Positions 42,745 through 52,693 of a stretch of 64,000 nucleotides of DNA are shown here, one piece after another. A program made the translations under genes and the position numbers. Position 1 is the first letter of the stretch, and each line of letters starts with the position of its first letter. The DNA is from Taishania sp965247975 (GTDB lineage: Bacteria > Bacteroidota > Bacteroidia > Flavobacteriales_D > Crocinitomicaceae), in NCBI GenBank assembly GCA_965247975.1, contig OZ252050.1:3162001-3226000 (forward strand), in the 5' to 3' direction. The notes beneath the pieces were generated by a model that did no database searches, was not told the origin of the DNA, and worked only from the letters and a program-made list of their open reading frames with translations.

Positions 42745-45700
42745 TTAGTGTTTTACAATTTTATAAATCGATGCATGCGCTGGGATGATGATAAAGTAAA
42801 CACCATTCGCTTCGTTTGCTATCGATACGCTTGTCATTCCTGATTTTAATTCAACGATTTGAACGATTCTTCCCATGGCATCAGTGATGGTTGCATTCAA
42901 GTTTCCGTCACTTTCAATGGTAAATTCACCGTTGGATGGATTAGGATAAATGGATACAAGATCTTCGGTGTTTTCATCCAAACTCGTTTCATTGTAAGGT
43001 AATTCACACTCCACAATGTTGATCATGGAAGTGTCGCTATTCGAACAACCGTATTGATCAGAAACCGTGTAAATCACTTCATGTTGACCCAATCCTGCTT
43101 CTTGCGTATCCAGTAACACACCGATAACACCTGTCCCTGCATACGTTCCTCCTGCTGGCGTTGCAAATGGACAGGCTACGATATCGGCATCCAAACAAGT
43201 TGAATCTGCAAAATTTTCCATCATTACATTTGGCAACTCCCGCACAAAAACTTCGACGCTTCCGAAAGAAACGCAACCTTGCGCATTTGAAACAGATGCC
43301 GTATAAATCGTTGTTTCCGATGGAACAAAAGGTTCATTATTGATTACTCCATTGTCCCAAGTGGCTGCTGAAATTCCGCCATTCGCATCCAAGGTGATAC
43401 TTTCACCTGCACAAATGATGGTTTCAGAAGCGTTTATTGAAATGCTTGGGTAACCAAAAACGGTTAAATTTAAAGTGACTGTTGAGTCGCAACCATTTGC
43501 CGCTGTGAATACTTGCTGATACGTTCCTGAACTCGGGTAGTAATTTGATTCCCAAGTAAAAGGATCGCATTGCGAAATGCTAAAACTTGAGGTGATTTCA
43601 GGATTTTGAGTCAATGCAAAATCAGCGAACTTAACACAACCATTGTCGTCGGTAATTTCAACACTGTAATTTCCTGCCGTTAAGTAGTTCGCCGTTTCCG
43701 TATACGCAGATGTACCAATCCATGTATATGCGTAAGGTCCAACTCCACCAGTCACAGCAACATTGGCCATTCCTGAATTGTCACCAAAACAAAAAATGTT
43801 TGTTGAATCTTTAGCAAATGTAATTTCCGTTGGTTGAGATAAGGTTGCACTCGATGTGGTGGTACATCCATGATCATCCGTGACAGTAACCAAATAATTT
43901 CCAGATGGTACATTTGAAAGATCTTCCGATGTTCCTTGTGCGCCCCAGTTGTATGAATAAGGAGCTGTTCCACCAGCAGCCGTGACGTTGATAGATCCTG
44001 TTGAAGCTCCAAAACATGCAATATTTTCAGAAGTATTTGTAGCACTTAAAACCGTTGGTTGGTTCACTACTGTGGAGACATTGCCCACACAATTTGTTGC
44101 ATCGGTAATTACCAAAGCATAAGTACCAGCCGCCAAACCTGAGCGATCTTCTGTTGAAATGCCACCGCCCCAATTAAAGGTATATGGTCCAACACCACCA
44201 GAAGGAACAATGTTTATCGCACCTGTCGCATTTCCAAAACAATCTACATGTGAAACCACCGTTGAAGAAATAATTTCTGATGGTTGAGTAACAACGGCGG
44301 TATCATTCAATGGACAACCATGTGAATCTGAAATTTGCACAGAATAAGTTCCTGCTGATATTCCAGTCAGGTCTTCCGTCTCAAATGACGAATTCCAGAA
44401 ATAATTGTAAGGACTTGTTCCACCTGTTACGGTAATATTAATTGCCGCGTTGCTGCTTCCATAGCAATTCGCATGCGTAATTACTTTTGACGATGAAAGG
44501 ATTGCTGGTTGCGTTACATTAATCGTAAAAGAACCAGGACATGAATTCCCATCTGTAATTGTAACATTATATGAACCAGCGGTTAATGCTGTTCTGTCTT
44601 CGGATGTAATTCCACCTCCCCAGTTAAATGTATATGGAGCAGTTCCTCCAGAAGCTGTAAGGTCAATCGCTCCATTGGATTCCCCAAAACAATTGACAGG
44701 TGTTTCGATCCAAGCTACCCCAATTGCCGTTGGTTGCGTTACTGTGGAGGAAACAGAAGCCGTACAACCATTTGCATCGGTGATTGTGACATTGTAAGTT
44801 CCAGCAATCAATCCTGTTCGGTCTTCGCTTGTAATTCCACCACCCCAATTGTACGAATACGGAGCCGTTCCACCTGCTGGTGTAAGGTTAATGGCACCGT
44901 TTGACCCCGAATTACAACTCACATTTGTGATCACCTTAGACCCAGAAAGTGCAGTTGAAGGTTCCGTTATGGTAGCCGAAACCGAAGCTGTGCATTCGTT
45001 TGCATCTGTGATTGTTACCGAGTAAGTTCCTGCCGATAAACCTGTTCGATCTTCGGTTGTAATTCCGCCACCCCAGTTAAATGTATATGGTGCCGTTCCA
45101 CCTGTTGGTGTTATGTTTATTGCGCCATTTGAACCTGCGTTACAACTGACATTTGTAACCACTTTGGTTCCAGAAAGTGCATTTGTCGGTTGAGTGACCG
45201 TAGCTGAAACGACAGCGGTACACCCATTTGTATCTGTAATTGTAACAGCATAAGTTCCAGCCGATAAACCAGTTCTGTCTTGGGTTGTGATTCCACCACC
45301 CCAATTGTATGAATAAGGAGCTGTTCCACCCGCTGGCGTTAAATTAATGGCTCCATCTGAACCTGCATTACAACTTACATGTGTGATTGCTGTTGTTCCA
45401 GAAATCGCAGCAGGTTGGGTAATTGTTGCAGAAACAGTAGCTGTACAAGAATTTGCATCTGTAATTGTTGCGGAATATGTTCCAGCTGACAAGCTAGTTC
45501 GATCTTCTGTTGTGATTCCACCACCCCAGTTAAATGTATAAGGAGAAGTTCCGCCAGTTGCTGTTAAATTAATTGCTCCATTTGTACCAGCATTACAACT
45601 AACATTTGAAATAACTGTAGATCCTGATAGTGCAACAGCCGGTTGATTTATCGTAGCTGAAACCGAACCAGTACACTCATTTGCATCTGTAATTGTTACA

Positions 45701-48700
45701 GAATACGTTCCGGCCGACAATCCAGTTCTATCTTCAGTTGTAATTCCTCCTCCCCAATTGAAGGTATAAGGAGCCGTTCCGCCTGTTGGTGTTAAATTAA
45801 TTGCTCCATTTGATCCAGCATTGCAGCTCACATGAGTGATAGCTGTTGTTCCAGAAACTGAAACTGCTGGTTGAGTTATTGTAGATGAAAACGTAGCTGT
45901 ACACTCATTTGCATCTGTAATTGTTACAACGTAAGTTCCGGCAGACAATCCTGTTCGATCTTCGGTTGTAATTCCGCCGCCCCAGTTAAAGAAATAGGGC
46001 GCACTTCCACCTGTTGGTGTTAAGTTAATTGCACCATTTGATCCATCATAACAACTAACATGTGTGATTGCAGTTGTTCCAGAAACTGAAACTGCTGGTT
46101 GAGTAATTGTGGCTGAAACAGAAGTTGTACATCCATTTGTATCTGTAATTGTTACAGCATACGTTCCTGCCGACAAACCTGTTCGATTTTGAGTTGTGAT
46201 TCCTCCCCCCCAATTGAACGTATATGGTTCAGTTCCCCCAGTTGCGGTGAGGTAAATTGCTCCATTTGAACCTGAGTTGCAACTCACATTAATTATTGCT
46301 GTTGTTCCAGAAACTGAAACAGCTGGTTGCGTAATTGTTTTCGAAACAGTAGCTGTACAGCCATTGGCATCAGTAATAACTACAGAATAAGCTCCAGCTG
46401 TTAATCCTGTTCTATCTTCGGTTGTGATTCCACCTCCCCAGTTAAATGTATAAGGAGAAGTTCCTCCCGTTGCTGTTAAGTTAATCGCTCCATTTGTACC
46501 TGCATTACAACTAACATTTGTAATAACTGTAGATCCTGAAATTGCACTTGAAGGTTGAGTTATGGTTGCAGAAGCTGTACCAGTACATTCATTTGCATCA
46601 GTAATTGTTACTGAATACGTTCCGGCCGTCAATCCAGTTCGATCTTCTGTTGTAATTCCGCCTCCCCAGTTGAAGGTATAAGGAGCAGTTCCGCCTGTTG
46701 GTGTTAAATTAATTGCACCTGTAGTTCCACCAAAACATGCTACGTTAGTCGTAATAGCTGTTCCAGTTAATGAAGCAGGCTGTGAAATTGTAGAAGAAGC
46801 GTTTGTTGTACATCCATTTGCATCTGTTGCATAACAAGTATATGATCCAGCTGACAAACCTGAGATGTTTGCAGTTGTTGCTCCGGTTGACCATAAATAA
46901 GAATATGAAGGTACACCGCCTGTTACAGTTGAAGTCATTGAACCAGTTGCTGCGCCATTACATGAAACATTCGTGTTAGAAGCAACGGAAACAACAAGTG
47001 GCAAGGGTTGAGTAATTGTAGCACTTTGTGTTTTTGTACACGCATTTGCATCTGTGATTGTTACAGTGTATGTTCCGGCAGTAAGAAAAGCAGCTGTAGC
47101 AGCAGTCCCTCCGCTTGGTGACCATGAATAGCTAAATGCACCAGTTCCACCAGAAGCGAAAACAGTTGCAGCGCCAGTATTTGCGCCAAAGCATAATACA
47201 TTTGTTTGTGAACTTATAGTAGATGTTATTGCAGTCGGTTGTGTGATTGTCACATTTTGTGTATTCGTACATCCATTAGCATCAGTGATAACTACAGAAT
47301 ATTCTCCAGCTGTTAATCCTGTTCTATCTTCGGTTGTGATTCCACCACCCCAATCAAATGTATAAGGAGAAGTTCCTCCAGTTGGTGTTAAGCTAATTGC
47401 TCCATTTGTACCAGCATTACAACTCACATGTGTGATAGCTGTTGTTCCAGAAACGGAAGTAGCCGGTTCTGTTACTGTTGCTGAAACAGAAAATGTACAT
47501 TCATTTGAATCTGTAATTGTTACAGAATAGCTTCCTGCGGACAATCCTGTTCGATCTTCTGTTGTGATGCCACCACCCCAGTTAAAGGAATATGGAGCTG
47601 TTCCACCACTTGGTGTTAAGTTTATTGCACCATTTGAACCATCGTAGCAACTCACATGTGTGAGTGATGTCGTTGCAAAAAGTACAGATGCAGGCTCTGT
47701 AATTGTTGCAGAAACAGTAGCTGTACAAGAATTTGAATCTGTAATTGTTACAGAATAAGTTCCTGCAGATAATTCCGTTAAATCTTCTGTGGTAAATCCA
47801 CCAACCCAATCAAAAGTATATGGTGCAGTTCCACCCGTTAGTGTTAAGTCAATTTCCCCATTTGAACCGTCGTTGCAACTCACATGTGTGATTGCGGTAG
47901 TTCCAGAAATTGAATCAGTTGGTTGCGTAATGGTTGTTGAAACAGAAGCTGTACATCCATTTGTATCTGTAATTGTTACAGCATAAGTTCCTGCCGACAA
48001 ATCTGTTCTATCTTCGGTCGTGATTCCACCACCCCAATTGAACGTATATGGAGCTGTACCACCAGTTGCTGTTAAGTTAATTTCCCCATTTGAACCACCG
48101 TAACAACTCACATGTGTAGTTGCAGATGTTCCTGAAACTGATGAAGTTGGTTCAGTGAGTGTCGCTGAAACAGAAGCCATACACCCATTTGCATCTGTAA
48201 TTGTTACAGAATAGCTTCCTGCCGACAACCCAGTTCGATCTTCTGTTGTGATGCCACCACCCCAGTTAAAGTTATAAGGAGCAGTTCCACCACTTGGTGA
48301 TAAGTTTATTGCACCAGTTGAACCATCGTAGCAACTCACATGTGTGATAGCTGTTGTTCCAGAAACGGAAGTAGCCGGTTGAGTTATTGTTGCATTTTGT
48401 GTTTTTGTACATTCGTTAAAATCTGTGATTGTACACGTATATGATCCTTCTGAAAGACCAGATGCGGTTGCAGCGTTGCCTCCGCTTGGTGACCAAGAAT
48501 AGGTATACGGACTAATTCCGCCAGAAACTGAAACCGTTGCAGCACCCGTTGATGCTCCGTTGCATAATACATTCGTTTGTGCACTTATCGCAGATGTAAT
48601 TTCCGAGGGTTGTGTAATATTTACAGTGACCGTTTTAGCACAATCATTTGCACCAGTTACCGTGCAAGAATATAAACTTGCTGATAGCGAGGTTCTATCT

Positions 48701-50826
48701 TCGTCCGTAATTCCTCCTCCCCAATCAAAAGTATAAGGTGTGGAAGTGCCAGAAACTGTTAAATCAATTGAACCTGAAGAAGTGCCATTACATAATACAT
48801 TGGTAGAATCTTTCGCTATTGCAGGCACAGACAATACAGTTATTGTGATCGTATCTTTATTTACGCAAGAATTAGCACCAATTCCAGTAATGATGTAATC
48901 AGTTGTTATTAAAGGTGAAACTGTTGCTGATCCACCTGGGGAATATGTATAACTAACTCCGCCTAGTGGTATAATTGTATGCGAAATACCTTGACAAATA
49001 CTAGTATCATTTGCTGTTATTGACGGTAAATTTTTCATGCTCACATGAACAGTATCTGAAATAATTGTTCCACAAGGAGAAATCCCTTTGAAGTAATAAT
49101 CACCTGTATCTGCAACTGTCATATTTGAGTATGTCAAGGAAGAAGTTGTAGCACTTGGTATAATAACACCGTCTTTGTACCATTCTCTTGTTGTTACTGT
49201 CCCAGAATAACCAACAGAAATAGAGCCAGATGAGCCATTACAAATTTGAGTTGCTATTGGTTGACTTGTAATTGCTGGTGCAGTACAATCATCCTTAATT
49301 CGTGCAATCTGATAATAATTAAATATAGTGAATGATGTCATTGGAGGACCTCCAAATGGGTCAAATATTGTATTATCGCCTATAGCTCTGTGAAAATTAT
49401 AAGAGAATGCTAAGTAATCTCCAACAACAGTGAAGTTGCCTTCAGGACCTAGATTATTTTTTTTAGTCCAAACTGGTATATTATTATTATTCGGATTTGG
49501 AGGATTCATTCCAAAGGTATAATATAAATTGTTGTCTTGAATGGTTGAAATTTGACTGCCGTCGTACTTAAAAATTCGGTGCTTGGCATTTACAGAATCA
49601 ACAATGAAATATAAGTTGTTTTTGAATAATACATTACTAAAACCCGTTTGCATCCAACTACCAGTCGGGTAATTGATACTCGCCCAATTAGCAGCTCCAG
49701 GGTTTAATACCCTAAGCTTAGGTTGCCCCAAAATCGTCTCTATCTTGCCAATCAATTGATTACCTAAGACTTGTGCAAAGGATGGTGTGAATTCAGATAT
49801 TCCTAAAAGTCGAATTGTATCATTGACTAATCTAGCTAATTGCGATGTTTGTGTTGGAAAAACACCTGATAAGTAATTACAATAAATAGTGTCGTTCCAA
49901 TTAATTAAATCAACTCCAGCTGCTCCTTTGACGCCATCAGTAGCATTTGAAGTAACGGGTCTCGTGGCAACGCTTATTGTTGTTCCATCAAAAACCCCAA
50001 TAGTGGTTGCAAAATTTGATAGCACGTAAGGTGAATATAGTTTGTTCTGATTCACAAGATATTCGAAATTCATAAATCCTTTGTCTAGTGCAGAAGGATT
50101 CGAAATGAGTGTCAATGTTGTTCCTGTAAATTTCGCGATTTCGTACTTTAATCCGCTTGTTGTATTAAGCACCGCAAATGTTTCATTATTTAATTCAAAC
50201 GAATTTAATGTTTGTTCGATGGTGTTAACGGTTAGAGAATAACCCGAAGGTTCTGTAAATTTAACGTAATTTGATCCATCAAATGTGTAAATAAATACTG
50301 AGTCGGGATTAAACGCGATATTATTGTGAGCAACTATGAAATAAACTTTGTTATTCGAAACTGTCGAAAAGCCGAACATATTGTCCGAAGGATTTGAGGG
50401 TCTTGGACCTGGTACAAGAATCAAGGAATCTCCTGATACTTCAGCAATCATATTGATATTATCTGATCCTCTCCTGATCGTTGTATAAACCTTAGAATTT
50501 ACCTTAAAAGGTTTCATAAGATTTGAACTAAAGTCATGTGTTGCAGCATAATTGTTGCGTATTTTGTAGGTACTATCATTATAGAAATAACACAAATTCT
50601 GTTCACCACCCTGATACTTTTGATGATAAAAATATATCTTATCGTCAATGCGAGTAAGACCTGAATTATCTTTCAATTGGCCTTTTCCAATTTCGAGCAC
50701 TTCTTGATTGTAATTTGGATGAACTCCTGGAACAATAGTATCTAGATTGGTGAATTTTTTCACACCCTGCCCATAACTAAAAACACTAATAAAAATTCCA
50801 ATAAGTAATGTGATTATACTTTTCAT
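42745..50826 (-). CDS. SprB-like giant adhesin with type A T9SS sorting domain
   Basis: The 2693-residue protein has a signal peptide (MKSIITLLIGIFISVFSYGQ). Its N-terminal part of about 500 residues has propeller-like Tyr/Asn-rich blades, followed by an Ig-like segment. Then come about 23 SprB-type repeats of ~83 residues (HVSCNAGSNGAINLTPTGGTAPYTFNWGG, GLSAGTYSVTITDANGC). It ends in Ig-like domains and a type A sorting domain (VSIYPNPSNGEFTIESDGN, YKIVKH). SprB repeats are known from the mobile surface adhesin used in gliding of Flavobacterium. It is the third gene of a T9SS operon, 18 bases after the SprF-like gene. The cargo is probably cell-surface anchored. Confidence 0.9.
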   Translation of the reverse strand: MKSIITLLIGIFISVFSYGQGVKKFTNLDTIVPGVHPNYNQEVLEIGKGQLKDNSGLTRIDDKIYFYHQKYQGGEQNLCYFYNDSTYKIRNNYAATHDFSSNLMKPFKVNSKVYTTIRRGSDNINMIAEVSGDSLILVPGPRPSNPSDNMFGFSTVSNNKVYFIVAHNNIAFNPDSVFIYTFDGSNYVKFTEPSGYSLTVNTIEQTLNSFELNNETFAVLNTTSGLKYEIAKFTGTTLTLISNPSALDKGFMNFEYLVNQNKLYSPYVLSNFATTIGVFDGTTISVATRPVTSNATDGVKGAAGVDLINWNDTIYCNYLSGVFPTQTSQLARLVNDTIRLLGISEFTPSFAQVLGNQLIGKIETILGQPKLRVLNPGAANWASINYPTGSWMQTGFSNVLFKNNLYFIVDSVNAKHRIFKYDGSQISTIQDNNLYYTFGMNPPNPNNNNIPVWTKKNNLGPEGNFTVVGDYLAFSYNFHRAIGDNTIFDPFGGPPMTSFTIFNYYQIARIKDDCTAPAITSQPIATQICNGSSGSISVGYSGTVTTREWYKDGVIIPSATTSSLTYSNMTVADTGDYYFKGISPCGTIISDTVHVSMKNLPSITANDTSICQGISHTIIPLGGVSYTYSPGGSATVSPLITTDYIITGIGANSCVNKDTITITVLSVPAIAKDSTNVLCNGTSSGSIDLTVSGTSTPYTFDWGGGITDEDRTSLSASLYSCTVTGANDCAKTVTVNITQPSEITSAISAQTNVLCNGASTGAATVSVSGGISPYTYSWSPSGGNAATASGLSEGSYTCTITDFNECTKTQNATITQPATSVSGTTAITHVSCYDGSTGAINLSPSGGTAPYNFNWGGGITTEDRTGLSAGSYSVTITDANGCMASVSATLTEPTSSVSGTSATTHVSCYGGSNGEINLTATGGTAPYTFNWGGGITTEDRTDLSAGTYAVTITDTNGCTASVSTTITQPTDSISGTTAITHVSCNDGSNGEIDLTLTGGTAPYTFDWVGGFTTEDLTELSAGTYSVTITDSNSCTATVSATITEPASVLFATTSLTHVSCYDGSNGAINLTPSGGTAPYSFNWGGGITTEDRTGLSAGSYSVTITDSNECTFSVSATVTEPATSVSGTTAITHVSCNAGTNGAISLTPTGGTSPYTFDWGGGITTEDRTGLTAGEYSVVITDANGCTNTQNVTITQPTAITSTISSQTNVLCFGANTGAATVFASGGTGAFSYSWSPSGGTAATAAFLTAGTYTVTITDANACTKTQSATITQPLPLVVSVASNTNVSCNGAATGSMTSTVTGGVPSYSYLWSTGATTANISGLSAGSYTCYATDANGCTTNASSTISQPASLTGTAITTNVACFGGTTGAINLTPTGGTAPYTFNWGGGITTEDRTGLTAGTYSVTITDANECTGTASATITQPSSAISGSTVITNVSCNAGTNGAINLTATGGTSPYTFNWGGGITTEDRTGLTAGAYSVVITDANGCTATVSKTITQPAVSVSGTTAIINVSCNSGSNGAIYLTATGGTEPYTFNWGGGITTQNRTGLSAGTYAVTITDTNGCTTSVSATITQPAVSVSGTTAITHVSCYDGSNGAINLTPTGGSAPYFFNWGGGITTEDRTGLSAGTYVVTITDANECTATFSSTITQPAVSVSGTTAITHVSCNAGSNGAINLTPTGGTAPYTFNWGGGITTEDRTGLSAGTYSVTITDANECTGSVSATINQPAVALSGSTVISNVSCNAGTNGAINLTATGGTSPYTFNWGGGITTEDRTSLSAGTYSATITDANSCTATVSATITQPAAISGTTAITHVSCNAGSDGAINLTPAGGTAPYSYNWGGGITTQDRTGLSAGTYAVTITDTNGCTAVVSATVTQPTNALSGTKVVTNVSCNAGSNGAINITPTGGTAPYTFNWGGGITTEDRTGLSAGTYSVTITDANECTASVSATITEPSTALSGSKVITNVSCNSGSNGAINLTPAGGTAPYSYNWGGGITSEDRTGLIAGTYNVTITDANGCTASVSSTVTQPTAIGVAWIETPVNCFGESNGAIDLTASGGTAPYTFNWGGGITSEDRTALTAGSYNVTITDGNSCPGSFTINVTQPAILSSSKVITHANCYGSSNAAINITVTGGTSPYNYFWNSSFETEDLTGISAGTYSVQISDSHGCPLNDTAVVTQPSEIISSTVVSHVDCFGNATGAINIVPSGGVGPYTFNWGGGISTEDRSGLAAGTYALVITDATNCVGNVSTVVNQPTVLSATNTSENIACFGASTGSINVTAAGGTAPYSYNWGAQGTSEDLSNVPSGNYLVTVTDDHGCTTTSSATLSQPTEITFAKDSTNIFCFGDNSGMANVAVTGGVGPYAYTWIGTSAYTETANYLTAGNYSVEITDDNGCVKFADFALTQNPEITSSFSISQCDPFTWESNYYPSSGTYQQVFTAANGCDSTVTLNLTVFGYPSISINASETIICAGESITLDANGGISAATWDNGVINNEPFVPSETTIYTASVSNAQGCVSFGSVEVFVRELPNVMMENFADSTCLDADIVACPFATPAGGTYAGTGVIGVLLDTQEAGLGQHEVIYTVSDQYGCSNSDTSMINIVECELPYNETSLDENTEDLVSIYPNPSNGEFTIESDGNLNATITDAMGRIVQIVELKSGMTSVSIANEANGVYFIIIPAHASIYKIVKH
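43600..48850 (-). repeat. Tandem array of about 23 SprB-type repeats (~250 bases each)
   Basis: Near-identical blocks of about 249-255 bases recur across this stretch, with TTGAACGTATATGG-type and CCACCCCAATT-type segments at regular spacing. The least diverged copies are in the middle of the array. The repeats are entirely in frame with the SprB-like gene and encode the repeat domains. Confidence 0.85.
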
Positions 50827-50844
50827 AATTGTTCTCTTTTAAAA

Positions 50845-52674
50845 TTATAATTTCACGATTTTGAACTCAATTCTACGATCTTTTTCATGCTCTACTATCG
50901 AGCGCTTTTCACACGGAGTGGAACTTAATGACATTAATTCTCCATATCCTTTTCCAGTGACGCGACTTGGATTCTCAATGCGCTTTTGAATGTAATCCAC
51001 ACAAGATAATGCCCGACTTTCAGACAATTTTTGATTGGTATAAGTAAATCCTACGCAATCTGAATGAGCACCAACTTCGATTGACAATGTTGGATTTTCG
51101 TTTAAAAATTGAATGACTTTATCCAGTTCCAAAGCGGCATCTGGACGAATGTCAAATTTTTTCAGATCAAAGTAAATTGGATTAATGGTGATGAGTTCAT
51201 TGATCGTTGTTGCTTCGACATCAGGTTTCATGAAGATTTCATTGCTTTCTTCATTCGTTAAGGAATTCAACGTGATTTCGCCGTATTGTTTCAAAACAGT
51301 TTGAACTACAACTGGTTTAACTTGATCAAACTGTCCTCGTTCCACTTTTAATTGAAAATTTATGGAATCATTTAAATTTTTAGAAGCATCAACAGGGATT
51401 GTAAACACGCCATTTTCATCACTCACATAAACGGACTCAATTCCATTCTCCGTTTTTGTGATTCGCGCATTTGGAATTCCTTTGCCAGTTCCTTTGTTAA
51501 TGATTTTGCTCGAAATGAAGGCTTTTTTGTGCACCAACTTATACATTTTTTCAATGTTATTTTCCAAGGTGTTTTCTGTTCTAAAATCCAAGAAATTCGC
51601 TTCGTAATTCTCGTTGGAACTAACTACAGAGTAATTGGACGCAGGATTCACTGGAAATGTAATCATCCCTTTTTCGTCGGTCACTACCAATTGAGAAGCG
51701 CCAGTTGACTGATTTTTAACTGTAAACTCTTTGAATGGAGCGATTTGTCCCTTTTCATCCTTCACAAGAATCGATGCAAATTGTTGGATAAATTTTGGTT
51801 TAGGCTCTTCTTTGCAAAAGGATAAACCCAAAAGAATCTCGTGTGACCCTTTGGACAAACCACTTAGGTTTTGCACTCCAGCGTCATACGCATAAGCAAG
51901 GACAATTTTATCATTTATCCGAAGGTCAACACTTGCAAGCAAGCCGCTATTTGTTCTGTATCCTGCGGCAATCCCCAATCGAGAATAAAATTCAGCGCGC
52001 AACAAACCATCCAATAAATACCCTGAACTTGGCAAAGTTCGGTATACAACCATGGGCGTTAAATTGAATTGCTTGCCTAAATTGATTTTATATTGTGCAT
52101 TTGCAACAAGATAGCGTTCGCTCAAATAATTTAAATTATTCCCTAAACGCATCGTGTAAACAGACGGCGATGAAATCCCTATTTGTAATTTTTCGCCATG
52201 CAACAAAATCCCAGCATCTGCAAAAAGATTACTAGTATTTTGATTTTGACCTAAGGTTGGATCAGTCTGATAGGTGATAACATCCTGACTGTTCAAACTC
52301 ACTTGAGAATATCCGATGTTTGCAGCAATTCCCAAACGCAACTTTTTTCCGAGCGGAATGTGCCACGCGAATGTTGCAGCACCTTGAACATTGGTCAATA
52401 AGGCCGCGTTCCAATAATTTGCTTGAACACCGAATCCAAAAAAGCGACCAAATCGTTTTGTTATTTGCAATTGAGCATTTGTTGGAGAATTTGGGACATT
52501 CATCCATTGTTTTTTTCCTTGCAAATTGACTGTCAAACAGTTATTCGCTCCCGCATACGCAGGATTGTTATTGTATCCATTTATCGCTCCCAAAGTGGTG
52601 ATATAACGCTGTTGAGCAAGGGGGGAAAAGCCAAAAAGACTCAACAAAACGGATGTTATAATTGTTTTTTTCAT
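50845..52674 (-). CDS. PorP/SprF-family membrane protein fused to an OmpA-like domain
   Basis: The 609-residue protein has a signal peptide ending PLAQ. Residues about 20-290 are the PorP/SprF barrel (AINGYNNNPAYAGAN, GKKQWMNVPNSPTNAQLQI, FGFGVQANYW). A beta-rich linker with carboxypeptidase-regulatory-like domains (about 300-475) follows, and an OmpA-type peptidoglycan-binding domain (about 490-609) has 'IYFDLKKFDIRPDAALELDKV', 'IEVGAHSDCVG' and 'DRRIEFKI'. SprF-family proteins are needed to export specific T9SS cargo. It sits between a type B cargo (19 bases upstream) and the SprB-like gene (18 bases downstream). Confidence 0.88.
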   Translation of the reverse strand: MKKTIITSVLLSLFGFSPLAQQRYITTLGAINGYNNNPAYAGANNCLTVNLQGKKQWMNVPNSPTNAQLQITKRFGRFFGFGVQANYWNAALLTNVQGAATFAWHIPLGKKLRLGIAANIGYSQVSLNSQDVITYQTDPTLGQNQNTSNLFADAGILLHGEKLQIGISSPSVYTMRLGNNLNYLSERYLVANAQYKINLGKQFNLTPMVVYRTLPSSGYLLDGLLRAEFYSRLGIAAGYRTNSGLLASVDLRINDKIVLAYAYDAGVQNLSGLSKGSHEILLGLSFCKEEPKPKFIQQFASILVKDEKGQIAPFKEFTVKNQSTGASQLVVTDEKGMITFPVNPASNYSVVSSNENYEANFLDFRTENTLENNIEKMYKLVHKKAFISSKIINKGTGKGIPNARITKTENGIESVYVSDENGVFTIPVDASKNLNDSINFQLKVERGQFDQVKPVVVQTVLKQYGEITLNSLTNEESNEIFMKPDVEATTINELITINPIYFDLKKFDIRPDAALELDKVIQFLNENPTLSIEVGAHSDCVGFTYTNQKLSESRALSCVDYIQKRIENPSRVTGKGYGELMSLSSTPCEKRSIVEHEKDRRIEFKIVKL

Positions 52675-52693
52675 TGTTCGTTCCTTTTGTTTT

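Noticed and set aside
43600..48850. CRISPR array or tandem satellite
   Set aside because: The ~250-base repeats are in frame with a SprB-type protein, too long for CRISPR repeats, and have no cas genes.
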